Notes: generated from the sequence alone by a model not told the origin. A stretch of 55,376 nucleotides of DNA from Clostridia bacterium UC5.1-2E3 (GCA_001304875.1 BBZO01000024.1:1-55376); one strand, 5' to 3'; positions 9,063 to 21,010 are shown, numbered from the stretch's first letter. Numbers and translations are program-made.

Positions 9063-9579
9063 CAAGATTCGCGTTCTGCTGTCTGAGGAAGAGGTCAACC
9101 GGAGAATCAGCGAAGTGGCCGGGATGATAAACAGGGATTATGCCGGAAAGCAGGTGCACCTGATCTGCATTTTAAAGGGCGGAGTGTTCTTCACCTGTGA
9201 GCTGGCGAAGCGTCTCGATCTGGACGTTTCCCTGGACTTCATGTCCGTGTCCAGCTACGGGGCAGGTACCACGTCCAGCGGCGTGGTGCGCATTATCAAG
9301 GATTTAGACGAGCCGCTGGAGGGAAAGGATGTCATCATCGTCGAGGACATCATCGACTCCGGCCGCACGCTTGCCTATCTGATGGAGGTGCTGCGCCAGA
9401 GAGGCCCGAAGAGCATCGAGCTGTGCACGCTTCTCGACAAGCCGGAGCGCCGCGTGAAGAAGCAGGTACAAGTGAAGTACACCTGTTTCACCATACCGGA
9501 TGAGTTCGTGGTGGGCTACGGCCTGGACTACGACCAGAAATACAGAAATCTTCCGTTTATCGGAGTAGTGGAACAGTAA
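9055..9579 (+). CDS. hpt: Hypoxanthine phosphoribosyltransferase
   Basis: Purine salvage enzyme that transfers phosphoribose from PRPP to hypoxanthine or guanine. The PRPP-binding loop VIIVEDIIDSGRTL is intact, as are the LICILKGGVFF and SVSSYGAGTTSSG segments. Length, 174 residues, is typical and the frame is unbroken. The start overlaps the end of tilS, and ftsH follows 12 bases later, the usual tilS-hpt-ftsH order of Firmicutes. Confidence 0.96.
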   Translation: MDDKIRVLLSEEEVNRRISEVAGMINRDYAGKQVHLICILKGGVFFTCELAKRLDLDVSLDFMSVSSYGAGTTSSGVVRIIKDLDEPLEGKDVIIVEDIIDSGRTLAYLMEVLRQRGPKSIELCTLLDKPERRVKKQVQVKYTCFTIPDEFVVGYGLDYDQKYRNLPFIGVVEQ

Positions 9580-9591
9580 GGAGGCAATCGG

Positions 9592-11457
<1,866 letters not shown>

Positions 11458-11599
11458 CAGATTGCACAAAAAATAATCGCAAAATTTGTGAAGTTTGTGC
11501 ACACTTATCCGGGAACCTATGCTATTATAATACACGTAACCCCCCCCAATACATTATATAGTTTTTGCTACACCCCATAAAAACAAAATACCTTCTCCT

Positions 11600-11630
11600 A
11601 AAAAGGTCAGCTTTCGAGCTGGCCTTTTTA
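11600..11630 (+). terminator. Intrinsic terminator after ftsH
   Basis: Stem AAAAGGTCAGCT with AGCTGGCCTTTT, TTCG tetraloop, followed by a T run. The A run on the left arm would let it act in both directions, but no convergent gene needs it. The rest of the 276-bp gap holds a C8 run near 11541 and no gene. Confidence 0.88.
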
Positions 11631-11733
11631 CCTTTCTGCGCACTTCCCGCCTGCACGCAAAAAAATTCTTGTATAATTCCCGCACTTCATATAAAATAAA
11701 AAGGATGTAAATAAGTTGTAAGGATGGGATTTT

Positions 11734-13799
11734 ATGTTTGAAAAGCCCAATATAGATAGAAATGCTCTGTTCTGCGACGAGACGGAGGACTTCCGATGTC
11801 CCAGCGAGGCCAACGCGGGGGATACGGTGACCTTTCGTTTCAGAACCGGCCGCGGAAATGTGGACCGTGTGCTGCTGGTCGAGGAGGGAACCGGCCAGGT
11901 GACGCCGCTTCGCAGGGAGAGCTTTAATAAAAGATTTGATTTTTACTCGCTGCGCCTCCGCATGGGGGAGCATGTGTTTGGATATTATTTCCGTATCGTG
12001 AAGGGGGACGAGATCTGCTACTATAACCGCCTGGGCGTGAGCGACGACCTGCGGGACTGCTTTAATTTCCGCGTCACGCCGGGATTCCATGTGCCCGAGT
12101 GGGCCAGGGGAGCGGTGATGTACCAGATCTATACGGACCGCTTCTGCAACGGCGACGCGTCCAACGACGTGCTGGACCGGGAGTACATTTACATTAATGA
12201 GCCGGTGCGCCGCGTCACGGACTGGGAGGAGCCGCCGTCCGAGATGGATGTGCGCAATTTCTACGGGGGCGACCTGCAGGGCGTCATAGACAAGCTGGAT
12301 TATCTGCAGAAATTGAAGGTGGAGGCTATTTATCTGAACCCCATTTTCGTGTCCCCGTCCAATCACAAGTATGACTGCCAGGACTACGAGCATGTGGATC
12401 CGCATTTGGGAGTCATCGTCCGCGACGAGGGCAGTCTGGTTCCCGAGGGGGAAAATGACAACGCCAATGCCGGCAGATACGCCTGCCGCACGGCCTGCCG
12501 GGAGAATCTGGAGGCCAGCGACCGCCTGCTGATCCGGCTGATCGAGGAGGCCCACGCGCGGGGGATGAAGGTGCTTTTAGACGGCGTGTTCAACCACTGC
12601 GGCTCCTTTAACAAATGGCTGGACGCCGAGCGCATTTACAAGAAGGAGGGCAGCTATGAGCCGGGCGCATTTGAGAGCGCCGACAGCCCCTACCGCACAT
12701 TTTTCAAATTCAACGATCCGGACGCATGGCCGGACAATGCAAGCTATGATGGCTGGTGGGGCCACCGGACATTGCCCAAGCTCAATTACGAGGCTCTGAG
12801 ACGCTCTACCAGTATGTGATGGAGATTGCGCGAAAATGGGTCTCCCCGCCGTTCAACGCCGACGGCTGGCGGCTGGACGTGGCTGCCGACTTAGGGTTCA
12901 GCGCGGAGTTCAACCACCGCTTCTGGCGGGAGTTCCGCAGGGTGGTGAAGGAGGCCAATCCCCAGGCGGTGATCCTGGCGGAGCACTACGGGGATCCCAG
13001 CAGCTGGCTCGCCGGGGACCAGTGGGACACGGTGATGAACTACGACGCGTTCATGGAGCCGGTGTCCTGGTTCCTCACGGGCATGGAAAAGCACAGCGAT
13101 TCCTACAACGGCGATCTGGACGGCAACGGCCGCGCCTTCTTTGACACCATGAAATACCACATGAGCCGGATGCAGACCCAGTCGGTACAGGCGGCCATGA
13201 ACGAGCTGTCCAACCACGATCACTCCCGTTTTCTGACGAGGACCAACAAGACTGTGGGCCGGGTGGCCTCGAAGGGAGCACAGGCCGCGTCCGAGGGAAT
13301 TAATTACGGCCTGTTCCGTGCCGGCGTGGTGATGCAGATGACCTGGCCGGGCTCCCCGACCATCTACTACGGCGACGAGGCGGGCGTCTGCGGCTGGACG
13401 GACCCGGACAACCGGAGAACCTACCCCTGGGGGAAGGAGAACCTGGAACTCATCGAGTTTCACTGCTATCTGACCGGCATCCGCAGGCGCACGCCGGCCC
13501 TGCGGAAGGGCTCAGTGAAGGAGCTTCTGGCCGGCAAAAATATCATCGCCTACGGGCGGTTCCAGGGCGAGAGCCGCTGCGTGGTCATCGTCAACAGCGG
13601 CTCCGACACCATGACCTTAAAGGTGCCCGTCTGGCAGATCGGAGCCTGCGACGGCTACGAGCTGGTGCGTGTGATGCTGGCTTATGCGGAAGGCTACAAT
13701 GCGGGCACGATCCGCTATCCGGTGAGAGACGGACAGTTAAACATCACGGTCGGCGGCTACAATTCCATCATCCTGGTGGCCGAGCGCCTTGCGAAATAA
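11734..13799 (+). CDS. Glycoside hydrolase family 13 (neopullulanase/alpha-amylase-like)
   Basis: Probable cytoplasmic alpha-glucan hydrolase; no signal peptide is visible. An N-terminal beta domain (residues about 1-120) precedes the GH13 barrel starting GAVMYQIYTDRFCNGD. Conserved regions: DGVFNHCG, GWRLDVA (nucleophile Asp), ILAEHYG (acid/base Glu) and ELSNHDHSR (transition-state Asp). It ends with a small C-terminal beta domain. One base is missing near 12790 (GAGGCTC for GAGGGCTC), splitting the frame; corrected length is about 690 residues. It likely acts with GlgB (25014) in storage glucan turnover. Exact specificity cannot be read. Confidence 0.9.
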
Positions 13800-13810
13800 G
13801 TGAAACAGGC

Positions 13811-13849
13811 AAAAAGGTGCAAAAAGCCCTTGATTTTTTGCACCTTTTA
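13811..13849 (+). terminator. Intrinsic terminator after the GH13 gene
   Basis: AAAAGGTGCAAAAA pairs with TTTTTGCACCTTTT around a short loop, beginning 12 bases after the stop codon. Confidence 0.85.
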
Positions 13850-13884
13850 TGATATCATTCCATATTGTCAGAACCAATAAATAT

Positions 13885-13966
13885 GGGTGGATTCCCGAGT
13901 GGCCAAAGGGGACAGACTGTAAATCTGCTGCAACTTGCTTCGGTGGTTCGAATCCACCTCCGCCCA
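13885..13966 (+). tRNA. tRNA-Tyr (GTA)
   Basis: Type II tRNA with a long variable arm. Acceptor GGGTGGA pairs with TCCGCCC (one G-T); discriminator A. The anticodon loop CTGTAAA sits in the stem CAGA/TCTG, giving anticodon GTA. The T arm reads GGTGGTTCGAATCCACC. CCA is not encoded. Confidence 0.96.
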
Positions 13967-14002
13967 TTTCTTCACCGGTATCTTCGTGCCGGTGAACCAC
14001 AC

Positions 14003-14088
14003 GCCGCAGTGGCGGAACTGGCAGACGCACAGGACTTAAAATCCTGCGGGGCTTACCCCCCGTACCGGTTCGATTCCGGTCTGCGGCA
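14003..14088 (+). tRNA. tRNA-Leu (TAA)
   Basis: Type II tRNA. Acceptor GCCGCAG pairs perfectly with CTGCGGC; discriminator A. Anticodon stem CAGGA/TCCTG with loop CTTAAAA gives anticodon TAA. T arm ACCGGTTCGATTCCGGT. It is 36 bases from tRNA-Tyr and they share a terminator. Confidence 0.96.
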
Positions 14089-14101
14089 TTTGTGAAGAGG
14101 A

Positions 14102-14135
14102 GAGAAACGCTTTGATGGGGCGTTTCTCTTTTTTT
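14102..14135 (+). terminator. Intrinsic terminator of the tRNA pair
   Basis: GAGAAACGC pairs with GCGTTTCTC across a nine-base loop, followed by seven T, 13 bases after tRNA-Leu. Confidence 0.9.
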
Positions 14136-14163
14136 CTTCTGAAAAGTCTGGGAGGTGCTGAAA

Positions 14164-14379
14164 ATGAACTACGGGCATTTAGAATTAAGAATAGAAGAGC
14201 TGCTGCGTGAAAAAGGCGTCAGTAAGAATGCTGTTTGTAAGGAACTGGATATACCGAGGTCAAATTTCAACAGATATTGCAGAAACGAGTTTCAAAGACT
14301 GGACGCGAATTTAATCTGCAAATTGTGTGATTACTTTGCATGTGAAGCCGGGGATTTGATCCGCTACGTGAAGGAATAA
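14164..14379 (+). CDS. Small Cro/C1-type helix-turn-helix protein
   Basis: A 71-residue stand-alone HTH_XRE/Cro-type DNA-binding domain. The helices are clear: LRIEELLREKGVSKNAVCKE, then the recognition helix DIPRSNFNRYCRN, then DANLICKLCDYFACEAGDLI, which resembles YozG-like regulators. I chose ATG 14164 over GTG 14155 because GGGAGG at 14150-14155 is then 8 bases away. The first HTH helices use Cys (AVCKEL) where Ala is common. Its target is unknown; it has its own terminator, so it is not operonic with kduI. Confidence 0.85.
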   Translation: MNYGHLELRIEELLREKGVSKNAVCKELDIPRSNFNRYCRNEFQRLDANLICKLCDYFACEAGDLIRYVKE

Positions 14380-14415
14380 CAAATTACTGATGAGAACGGA
14401 ATCAGATGGAACAGA

Positions 14416-14451
14416 GGTATGTGAAGACAGAACGTCTTCCATGCCTTTTTT
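14416..14451 (+). terminator. Intrinsic terminator after the HTH gene
   Basis: GGTATG-T-GAAGAC pairs with GTCTTC-CATGCC with one bulged T, loop AGAAC, followed by six T. Confidence 0.82.
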
Positions 14452-14531
14452 GATTGAACAATTCGCAATGTTAAATTATACTGTGAGTAGTGGAAAATTA
14501 TCAGATCAAAGTAAATTTTGGGAGGAGAAAA

Positions 14532-15375
14532 ATGGACATTCGCTACTGCGCAAACCAGAGAGACGTAAAACGCTACACCACCGAGGAGCTTCGGGACGAG
14601 TTCCTCATCAGTAATCTGTACGTGCCGGACACGGTGGTGGCCGTGTACTCCCACGTGGACCGCATGGTGACGCTGGGCTGTATGCCGGTGGAGGAAACGG
14701 TCTCCATCGAGAAAGGGATCGACTGCTGGAAGAATTTCGGCACCGATTATTTCCTGGAGCGCCGGGAGATCGGGATTTTTAATATCGGCGGCGACGGAGT
14801 GATCACCGCGGACGGCGTGGAGTACCGCCTGGGCTATAAGGACTGCCTCTATATCACGAAGGGGACCAGGGAGGTATTTTTCAAAAGCTGTGAGAAGGAG
14901 CGCCCGGCCAAATTTTACATGGTGTCGGCGCCGGCCCACACGGCTTACGAGACGAAGCTTCTGACGATTAAGGATGCCGTGAAGCGCCAGCTGGGCGACG
15001 AGGCGTCCTCCAACCGCCGCGTGCTCAACCAGTTCATCCATCCGGACGTGCTGAAAACCTGTCAGCTCTCCATGGGGATGACGGCGCTGGAGCCGGGGAA
15101 GCGTCTGGAACAGCATGCCCTGTCACACCCACGAGCGGCGCATGGAGATCTACATGTATTTCGAGGTGCCGGAAAACCAGGTGGTCATGCATTTCATGGG
15201 CGAGCCGACCCAGACCAGACATCTGGTGATGAAAAACGAGGAGGCGGTGATCAGCCCGTCCTGGAGCATCCACTGCGGAGCCGGAACCAGCAATTATACG
15301 TTTATCTGGGCAATGGGCGGGGAAAACCAAGCGTTTGATGATATGGATAATCTGAGGGCGGATGAGTTGAAATAG
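14532..15375 (+). CDS. kduI: 5-dehydro-4-deoxy-D-glucuronate isomerase
   Basis: Cupin-fold isomerase that converts 5-keto-4-deoxyuronate to 2,5-diketo-3-deoxygluconate in pectin and glycosaminoglycan breakdown. It begins [20 protein letters not shown] after RBS GGAGGAG. The zinc-binding motif [11 protein letters not shown] is present in the second half. One extra A near 15104 shifts the frame just before it; corrected length is about 280 residues, the family size. It stands alone here: no KduD, uronate kinase or lyase is adjacent. An IclR (KdgR-like) regulator lies far away at 47623. Confidence 0.93.
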
Positions 15376-15378
15376 GGA

Positions 15379-15510
15379 AATGCCACAGGAGGCGAAGCAT
15401 GGGAAGGCCATGGGAAGCTGATAGCGACTAGACGCCCTAGTCATACCCATCGGCGCTCCTGGAGCGGTCAGTTTCCCATGGCCTTCCCATGCTTCGCCTC
15501 CTGCGGCATT
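15379..15510. repeat. Long near-perfect inverted repeat (132-bp hairpin element)
   Basis: The 43-base arms 15379-15421 and 15468-15510 match at 41 of 43 positions when one is reversed and complemented; the core is GGAGGCGAAGCATGGGAAGG. The 46-base centre holds a second small hairpin, GACTAG with CTAGTC. It begins 4 bases after the kduI stop and ends 15 bases before the 3' end of the convergent tRNA-Val gene. No second copy is seen in the window. It may be a dispersed palindromic repeat or a structural barrier between convergent genes. Confidence 0.85.
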
Positions 15511-15524
15511 CTGGGCACAAAAAA

Positions 15525-15597
15525 TGGAGACAACAGGACTCGAACCTGCGACCCTCTACACGTCAAGCAGATGCTCTCCCAGCTGAGCTATGTCTCC
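15525..15597 (-). tRNA. tRNA-Val (GAC)
   Basis: Acceptor GGAGACA pairs with TGTCTCC; discriminator A. D arm TAGCTCAGCTGGGAGAGCA, anticodon loop TTGACGT giving GAC, T arm CGCAGGTTCGAGTCCTG. Seven T follow the 3' end on the minus strand. CCA is not encoded. Confidence 0.95.
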
Positions 15598-15652
15598 ATA
15601 CATGTATTGTATCATATTTTTGAAAAATTGCAACAAAAGAAAGGACATTTTC

Positions 15653-17318
15653 ATGGATGTAAAGCAGTTTGTGGAGACGCTGGACGGGTATCTGAAGGCG
15701 GAGCGGCTGGAGGAGGCCGGGCGTTATCTGGAGGAGAGTCTTGAGCGGGCGAAAGACGAGGGGGACTGGCGGACGCAGATCACGATCTTAAATGAGATGA
15801 TGGGATTTTACCGCAGCGTCGGGGAGTCGGAGCCGGGGCTCGCCTCGGTGTATGAGGGGTTCCGGCTGATCGGGGAGCACGGGATGCAGGAAACGGTGAC
15901 GGCGGGAACCACCTGGGTGAACGGGGCCACTACCTGAAGGCCTTCGGGAAGGCCCGGGAGGCGCTGCCCTATTATGAATCGGCGTTCCGTGTGTACGGCC
16001 AGCTGCTGGATCCGTCGGACTACCGCTTTGCCGGGCTTCTCAATAACATGGCGCTGACCTATGTGGATCTGGGGGAATTTGACAAGGCGGAGGCGTACTA
16101 TGAGAAGGCGATGCAGATCATCGGCGGGCTGCCGGACGGCGGAATGGAGATGGCTGTGACGTATGTAAATCTCGCCTGCCTCTGGGACGAGAGAGGAAAG
16201 GCGGCTGGCCGGCCGTTTGACGAGAAGATCGACGAGTGCCTGGATAAGGCATGGGAGTATCTGGACGACCCGCGGGCAAAGCGGGACAGTTACTATGCGT
16301 TCACCTGCCGGAAATGTGCCGGCACGTTCGGATATTTCGGGCGGTTCAGGATAAAAAAGAGCTGGAAGAAAGGGCGGATAGAATCTATGCGGGGGCTGGA
16401 GCTGGCGAGAGCCTACTATGAGCAGTGCGGGGCTGAATGGCTCCGCCGCGAATTTCCCGGATATGTGGACCGCATTGCCGTGGGTCTGGTGGGCGAGGGC
16501 TCGGAATGCTTCGGCTTTGATGACGACATTTCCACGGACCACGATTTTGAGCCGGGATTCTGCCTCTGGATCACACAGGAGGACGAGCAGGCCATCGGGT
16601 TTAAGCTGATGCGGGGATATAAGAAGCTGCCGGACACGTTTATGGGCGTGAGCCGCAAGGCGGTGAGCCTGTTTGGCGGCGGCCGGCGGGGCGTCCACGG
16701 GATCGGCGAGTTTTACGAAAGCTTTACCGGATCCCCGGGCGCGCCGGAGGAGCTGATGCAGTGGCTTAAGCTCCCGGAGCACGCGCTGGCCTGCGCGGTC
16801 AATGGCGAGGTGTTCGCCGACGGCCTGGGGGAATTTTCCCGGATTCGCGCGACTTTGCAGGCCGGGTATCCGGAGGACGTGCGGCTGAAAAAAATTGCCG
16901 CCCGGGCGGCCGTCATGGCGCAGGCGGGACAGTATAATTTCATGCGCTGTGTGCGGCGCGGGGAGTACGGGGCCGCGGCGCTGGCGCTCACGGAGTTTGC
17001 GCAGGCGGCGGTTTCCATGGCGCATCTGCTCTGCAGCCGGTATGCGCCGTACTATAAATGGGGCTTCCGCAGTCTGCGGAGTCTGGGGGATGGAAGCATG
17101 GCGGCCCGGCTGGAATGGCTGATCACGTCGCTACAAATGAAGAGACGGCGAAGAAAAAATCGGATGCGGTGGAGGAGATTGCCGCCGATATCGTGTCGGT
17201 TCTCCGCGCGCGGGGACTGACGTCGGGAAACTGGGATTATCTGGAACCCCACGCACTGGAAATCACAGAGCGGATCAAGGACCCGGTACTCCGGACGCTG
17301 CACATTATGGAAGGATGA
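15653..17318 (+). CDS. TPR-DUF4037 protein (predicted nucleotidyltransferase fold)
   Basis: Large cytoplasmic protein, about 550 residues after correction. The N-terminal third consists of tetratricopeptide repeats (for example LLNNMALTYVDLGEFDKAEAYY). The middle has a DUF4037 nucleotidyltransferase-like motif, VGEGSECFGFDDDISTDHDF, with the G-S...D-x-D type arrangement, followed by the helical DUF4037 region (RRGEYGAAALALTEFAQAA, YAPYYKWGFR). Two frame breaks, near 15928 and 17142, appear to be indel errors. The substrate is unknown; related proteins are uncharacterised. It runs alone between tRNA-Val and the acetyltransferase. Confidence 0.82.
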
Positions 17319-17385
17319 CTATAGAAGGATAATATAGAAGAATAACATTTGGGAATCACAGGAAGGATAATGGGAGGGAAAAAGG

Positions 17386-17967
17386 ATGACAGAATGTGAA
17401 AAAATGAAACTGGGACTCTGGTACGACGCCAACTATGACGCGGAGCTTCTGGAGCAGAGGGCCGATGCGGAAGAACTCTGTTTTCTTTTAAATCAGACAT
17501 CGCCGAAGGACACGAAGCGGCGGGAGGAGATCATAAGAAAGCTGCTGCCTAATTGCGGGGAGAATGTGTCTGTGGGCACGCCGTTTATCACGGACTACGG
17601 ATACAACTGTATAATCGGCGCCGGCACATTCATCAACCACAACGCCTATCTGATGGACAGCGCGCCCATACGCATCGGCGAGCACTGCTTCATCGGCCCC
17701 AGCTGCGGCATGTATACGGCGGTTCATCCGCTGATTGCCGAGGAACGGGACCGGGGACTGGAGAAGGCCCTGCCCATCACCGTGGGCGACCACGTGTGGT
17801 TCGGCGGCGACGTCACGGTTCTGCCCGGTGTGACCATCGGAAGCTATTCTGTGATCGGCGCGGGGAGCGTGGTCACGAAGGATATCCCGGATCATGTGGT
17901 AGCTGCGGGGAATCCCTGCCGGGTGCTGCGGAAGATTACGGAGGCGGACCGGATTGGAGGGGAGTAG
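17386..17967 (+). CDS. Sugar O-acetyltransferase (maltose/galactoside acetyltransferase family)
   Basis: Left-handed beta-helix acetyltransferase of the Maa/LacA/NodL group that moves acetyl from acetyl-CoA to a sugar hydroxyl. It has the N-terminal Mac domain (MKLGLWYDANYDAELLEQR), then hexapeptide repeats, the catalytic His segment (CGMYTAVHPL), VWFGGDVTVLPGVTIG and PCRVLRKI. It is complete at 193 residues with RBS GGGAGG. No sugar operon adjoins it, so the substrate cannot be told. Confidence 0.9.
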   Translation: MTECEKMKLGLWYDANYDAELLEQRADAEELCFLLNQTSPKDTKRREEIIRKLLPNCGENVSVGTPFITDYGYNCIIGAGTFINHNAYLMDSAPIRIGEHCFIGPSCGMYTAVHPLIAEERDRGLEKALPITVGDHVWFGGDVTVLPGVTIGSYSVIGAGSVVTKDIPDHVVAAGNPCRVLRKITEADRIGGE

Positions 17968-18050
17968 ATAAAAAATTGGCCGCATTTAATTATAAAGCCA
18001 ATACGAGCAATATATTAACTGTACTTGACCGGTATCTGGAGAGAAAATTC

Positions 18051-18078
18051 TTGCATTTCAACCCAAATATGCTATAAT
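18051..18078 (+). promoter_or_regulatory. Promoter of the MerR-family gene
   Basis: TTGCAT (18051-18056), 16 bases, TATAAT (18073-18078). The 82-base leader contains the short inverted stretch GCTCCGGTGGGGGCGGCTCC but no terminator run. Confidence 0.55.
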
Positions 18079-18160
18079 ATCAATCAATTTTATCGGGCTC
18101 CGGTGGGGGCGGCTCCTGTAAATGTATATCGCCTCACACCGTGCCAGGAGGAGGCTGGGT

Positions 18161-19419
18161 ATGAAAATTGGAGAATTTTCCCGCCGTTACGGCGTTTCCC
18201 GGGATACTGTCCGGTACTATGTCAATGCAGGGCTTTTGATTCCCGATGACCAGGGGGCGCAATACCAGTTTACGGAGCGGGAGTGCCAGGATATGGAGAC
18301 CATTCTGCGGCTGAAAGGCCTGTGTTTTTCACTCAAAGAGATTGCGGAGTATCTCTCTGTCCTGCGGGTCAGCACGATGGTGGAGCCGGAGAGCATCCGG
18401 GATGTGGTGGATTTATGGACCATAAAAGCTGGAGCTGGAAGAGCAGATTAAGAGCTGCAGGAGATTCACGAAGCGATCGATGCCGAGATATACACCTTCT
18501 CACGGCTTAAGCAAGGGCGGTCAAGAAGACCGGCCTCCCGCTGGCGGCTCTGCATCTGCTGGCCTGCCCCTACTGTGGAAAAGGTCTGGAGCTGAAGCAG
18601 GCCTCCCTGGACAGCCACTATATCTATGACGGCGCTCTGGTCTGCTCCTGCGGCTATCAGGTCCAGATTGAGGATGGAATCATCCGCACTGGAAATCTGT
18701 ATACAGCGCCCTATGACAAGCCGGATCTGAAGCGGGGCCTGTACCGGAATATCGGAGAAAATTTTATTACATATCTGCAGAAGTGCAGTGACTTCACATT
18801 GCGTGAGCTGCTCCGGGCAGGGAACGGAGGCAGGGTCATTCTGGAGGGACACTGCAATGGATATTTCTTTCTTTATAACCATTTCCAGGAGCTGGATCCT
18901 GGAAATATCTATATTATCACGGACAAATACCCGGAGATTCTGGAAATGTATAAGAGGAATATTGAGTGTCTCGATCTGAATCTGGACATCGTGTATATCG
19001 CCGATGCTTCCGTTCATTATCCGCTCAGACACGGGTGTGTGGATATTCTGGTTAATTTTATGGGAGACAATGAGCACAGTCTCTATTTCCGCAGCTCCTA
19101 TCTTGCGGATATCAAGCCTTATCTGTCCGATGAGGCGGAGGTGATCGGATCTGTTCTGGGTTATTCTCCCGATGCAAAAAGCCTGGAGGCGCTCAGACGG
19201 AAATATCCGGAAGGAGACAGGCTGGGGTACCGCAGGGATCTGTGGGACAAGATATATGCGCAGGAAGGATACCGCAGGGAATCCTCGCTTGCCGGCGCGA
19301 TCATGAAAAGCACAGGTCTGTACAGCTTTGAGTGTCACCAGGACGGGGAGGCGCTGTATATGGAGTATTTTCTGGCAACACCAGAGAAAAAGAAAAATCT
19401 CCGAAAACATGAAGTTTAA
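18161..19419 (+). CDS. MerR regulator fused to a zinc ribbon and a methyltransferase-like domain
   Basis: The N-terminal MerR winged helix (MKIGEFSRRYGVSRDTVRYY, residues 1-70) is followed by a dimerising coiled coil (about 90-115, LELEEQIKELQEIH read after correction), a four-Cys zinc ribbon (LACPYCGKGLEL...VCSCGYQVQIEDGI) and a C-terminal Rossmann-like region (GGRVILEGHCNGYFFLY, PGNIYIITDKYPEILEMYK, HGCVDILVNFMGD) resembling a class I SAM methyltransferase of the RlmA type with a degenerate glycine loop. Breaks near 18426, 18450 and 18515 are base losses. Corrected length is about 420 residues. It may sense a ligand with the methyltransferase-like fold; target genes may include the symporter downstream. 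Confidence 0.75.
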
Positions 19420-19595
19420 CTTCACATTTTCTGTTTTCGGGAAAGAAAATATTAAAAATGAATGACTGACACTCTGTTTTTAATCGATTTTTCTAAAATA
19501 GCATCTTGACATTGAGACGAGTCCATCGCGTAAACTTACACCTATCAACGACGGACTCCGAAGTGGACAAATAAATATTTTAGGAGGGAATCGAT

Positions 19596-21008
19596 ATGAA
19601 AACAGTTTTAGACATGGTCTTGACGTTTACGAACTGGGTATGGGGGATCCCCATGCTGATTGCCATTGCCGGCGGAGGTTTTTTCCTGTCGGTCCGGCTG
19701 GGATTTCTGCAATTTACAAAGCTGCCTTTTATTCTCAGGAATACGATTGGAAAAGCGTTTGGGCAGAAAGCGGAGCAGGGAAAATTCAGCGGCTGGCAGG
19801 CGGTCACGGGAGCGCTGGCCTCTACTCTGGGAGCAGGCAACATCGTGGGGACAGCGATGGCGATTGCCTACGGCGGCCCCGGCGGCGTATTCTGGCTCTG
19901 GGTTGCCGGGCTGCTGGCCAGTATAGTCAAATACGCGGAAGTGACCATGGCGATGAAATACAGAAAGCTGGACCAGGATGGAAAGTGGGCCGGCGGGCCG
20001 CATATCTACCTTTCAGCCGCCACAGGATGGAAATGGCTGAGCGTGGCATATTCCATTGTATGTGTCCTGTGTATGTTCGTGGCTGCCTCCGCACAGATCG
20101 GTTCCGGCGTGGATAATATCGCCGCCTTCGGAGCTCCAAGAACTGTCACAACCATGATTCTGACGATTCTGTGCGCGCTTGTCGTGCTGGGCGGGATGAA
20201 AAACCTTTTGTCTGTTTCGGAGAGACTCGTTCCGGCCATGAGTATCCTCTACATTCTGGGAGCGCTGGTGGTGCTGGCTTTGAATATCCAGAATGTTCCC
20301 GGAGCGTTTGCCATGATTTTCCGCTATGCCTTTACCGGGCACGCCGTTCTGGGCGGATTCGGCGGAGCCACCGTGGCGGCCTGTATCCGATGGGGAATTG
20401 CCCGCGGAGTTTACTCCAATGATGCCGGCGTAGGTTACGTGACCATCGCTCACTCGGTTGCCGAAGTCAACCATCCCATTCAGCAGGGAATGTGGGGGAT
20501 TTTCGAGGTGTTTTTTGACACCCTCATCGTATGCAGCATGACCTGTCTGTCCATTCTGAGTACGGGTGTGTGGACGCAGGAAGGAATACCGGCGGCCACT
20601 CTGACTGCCGCGGCATTCGGTTCCGCGCTGGGAGTGGCAGGACAGCTGATCGTTACGATCTGTCTGGTTTTATTCACGTTTACCACTGCCTGCGCACAGG
20701 TGGAATTTGGCTGCACGACTCTGTCCAGGCTGGTGGGTACATGGGCGAAGAAATATGGGCGGATTGTCATGCTGGTTCTGATTTTTATGGGCGGCATCGT
20801 CGGCATTGGCTCGCTGATCAATTATCTGGACTTTGTGCTGTTTCTGACGATTTTCTTTAACCTGATCGGAATTTACTGGAAGCACCAGGAGGTGGTGGAT
20901 CTTTCCCGGGAATACTTTGAAGATCCGGAAAAATGGGAGCATACGAAATGGCCCAGATGGGCGGAAATGGAAGAAGAATACAACAGCAATCAAAAGGAGG
21001 TATCTTGA
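19596..21008 (+). CDS. Sodium:alanine symporter family protein (AGCS)
   Basis: Integral membrane Na+-coupled importer of alanine or glycine, 470 residues with about 11 transmembrane segments. AGCS signatures: WQAVTGALASTLGAGNIVGTA, AIAYGGPGGVFWLW, GVGYVTIAHSVAEVNHP (read as SNDAGVGYVTIAHS) and the C-terminal NYLDFVLFL. It is complete and unbroken. RBS TAGGAGGG. The ATG of the downstream amidotransferase lies 3 bases after its stop, so the two form an operon and may handle the same amino compound. Confidence 0.94.
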   Translation: MKTVLDMVLTFTNWVWGIPMLIAIAGGGFFLSVRLGFLQFTKLPFILRNTIGKAFGQKAEQGKFSGWQAVTGALASTLGAGNIVGTAMAIAYGGPGGVFWLWVAGLLASIVKYAEVTMAMKYRKLDQDGKWAGGPHIYLSAATGWKWLSVAYSIVCVLCMFVAASAQIGSGVDNIAAFGAPRTVTTMILTILCALVVLGGMKNLLSVSERLVPAMSILYILGALVVLALNIQNVPGAFAMIFRYAFTGHAVLGGFGGATVAACIRWGIARGVYSNDAGVGYVTIAHSVAEVNHPIQQGMWGIFEVFFDTLIVCSMTCLSILSTGVWTQEGIPAATLTAAAFGSALGVAGQLIVTICLVLFTFTTACAQVEFGCTTLSRLVGTWAKKYGRIVMLVLIFMGGIVGIGSLINYLDFVLFLTIFFNLIGIYWKHQEVVDLSREYFEDPEKWEHTKWPRWAEMEEEYNSNQKEVS

Positions 21009-21010
21009 GA

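Noticed and set aside
13865..14095. A 76-residue ORF over 13865-14095.
   Set aside because: It is the translation of tRNA-Tyr and tRNA-Leu (the VAELADAQDLKSCG pattern is a well-known artefact).
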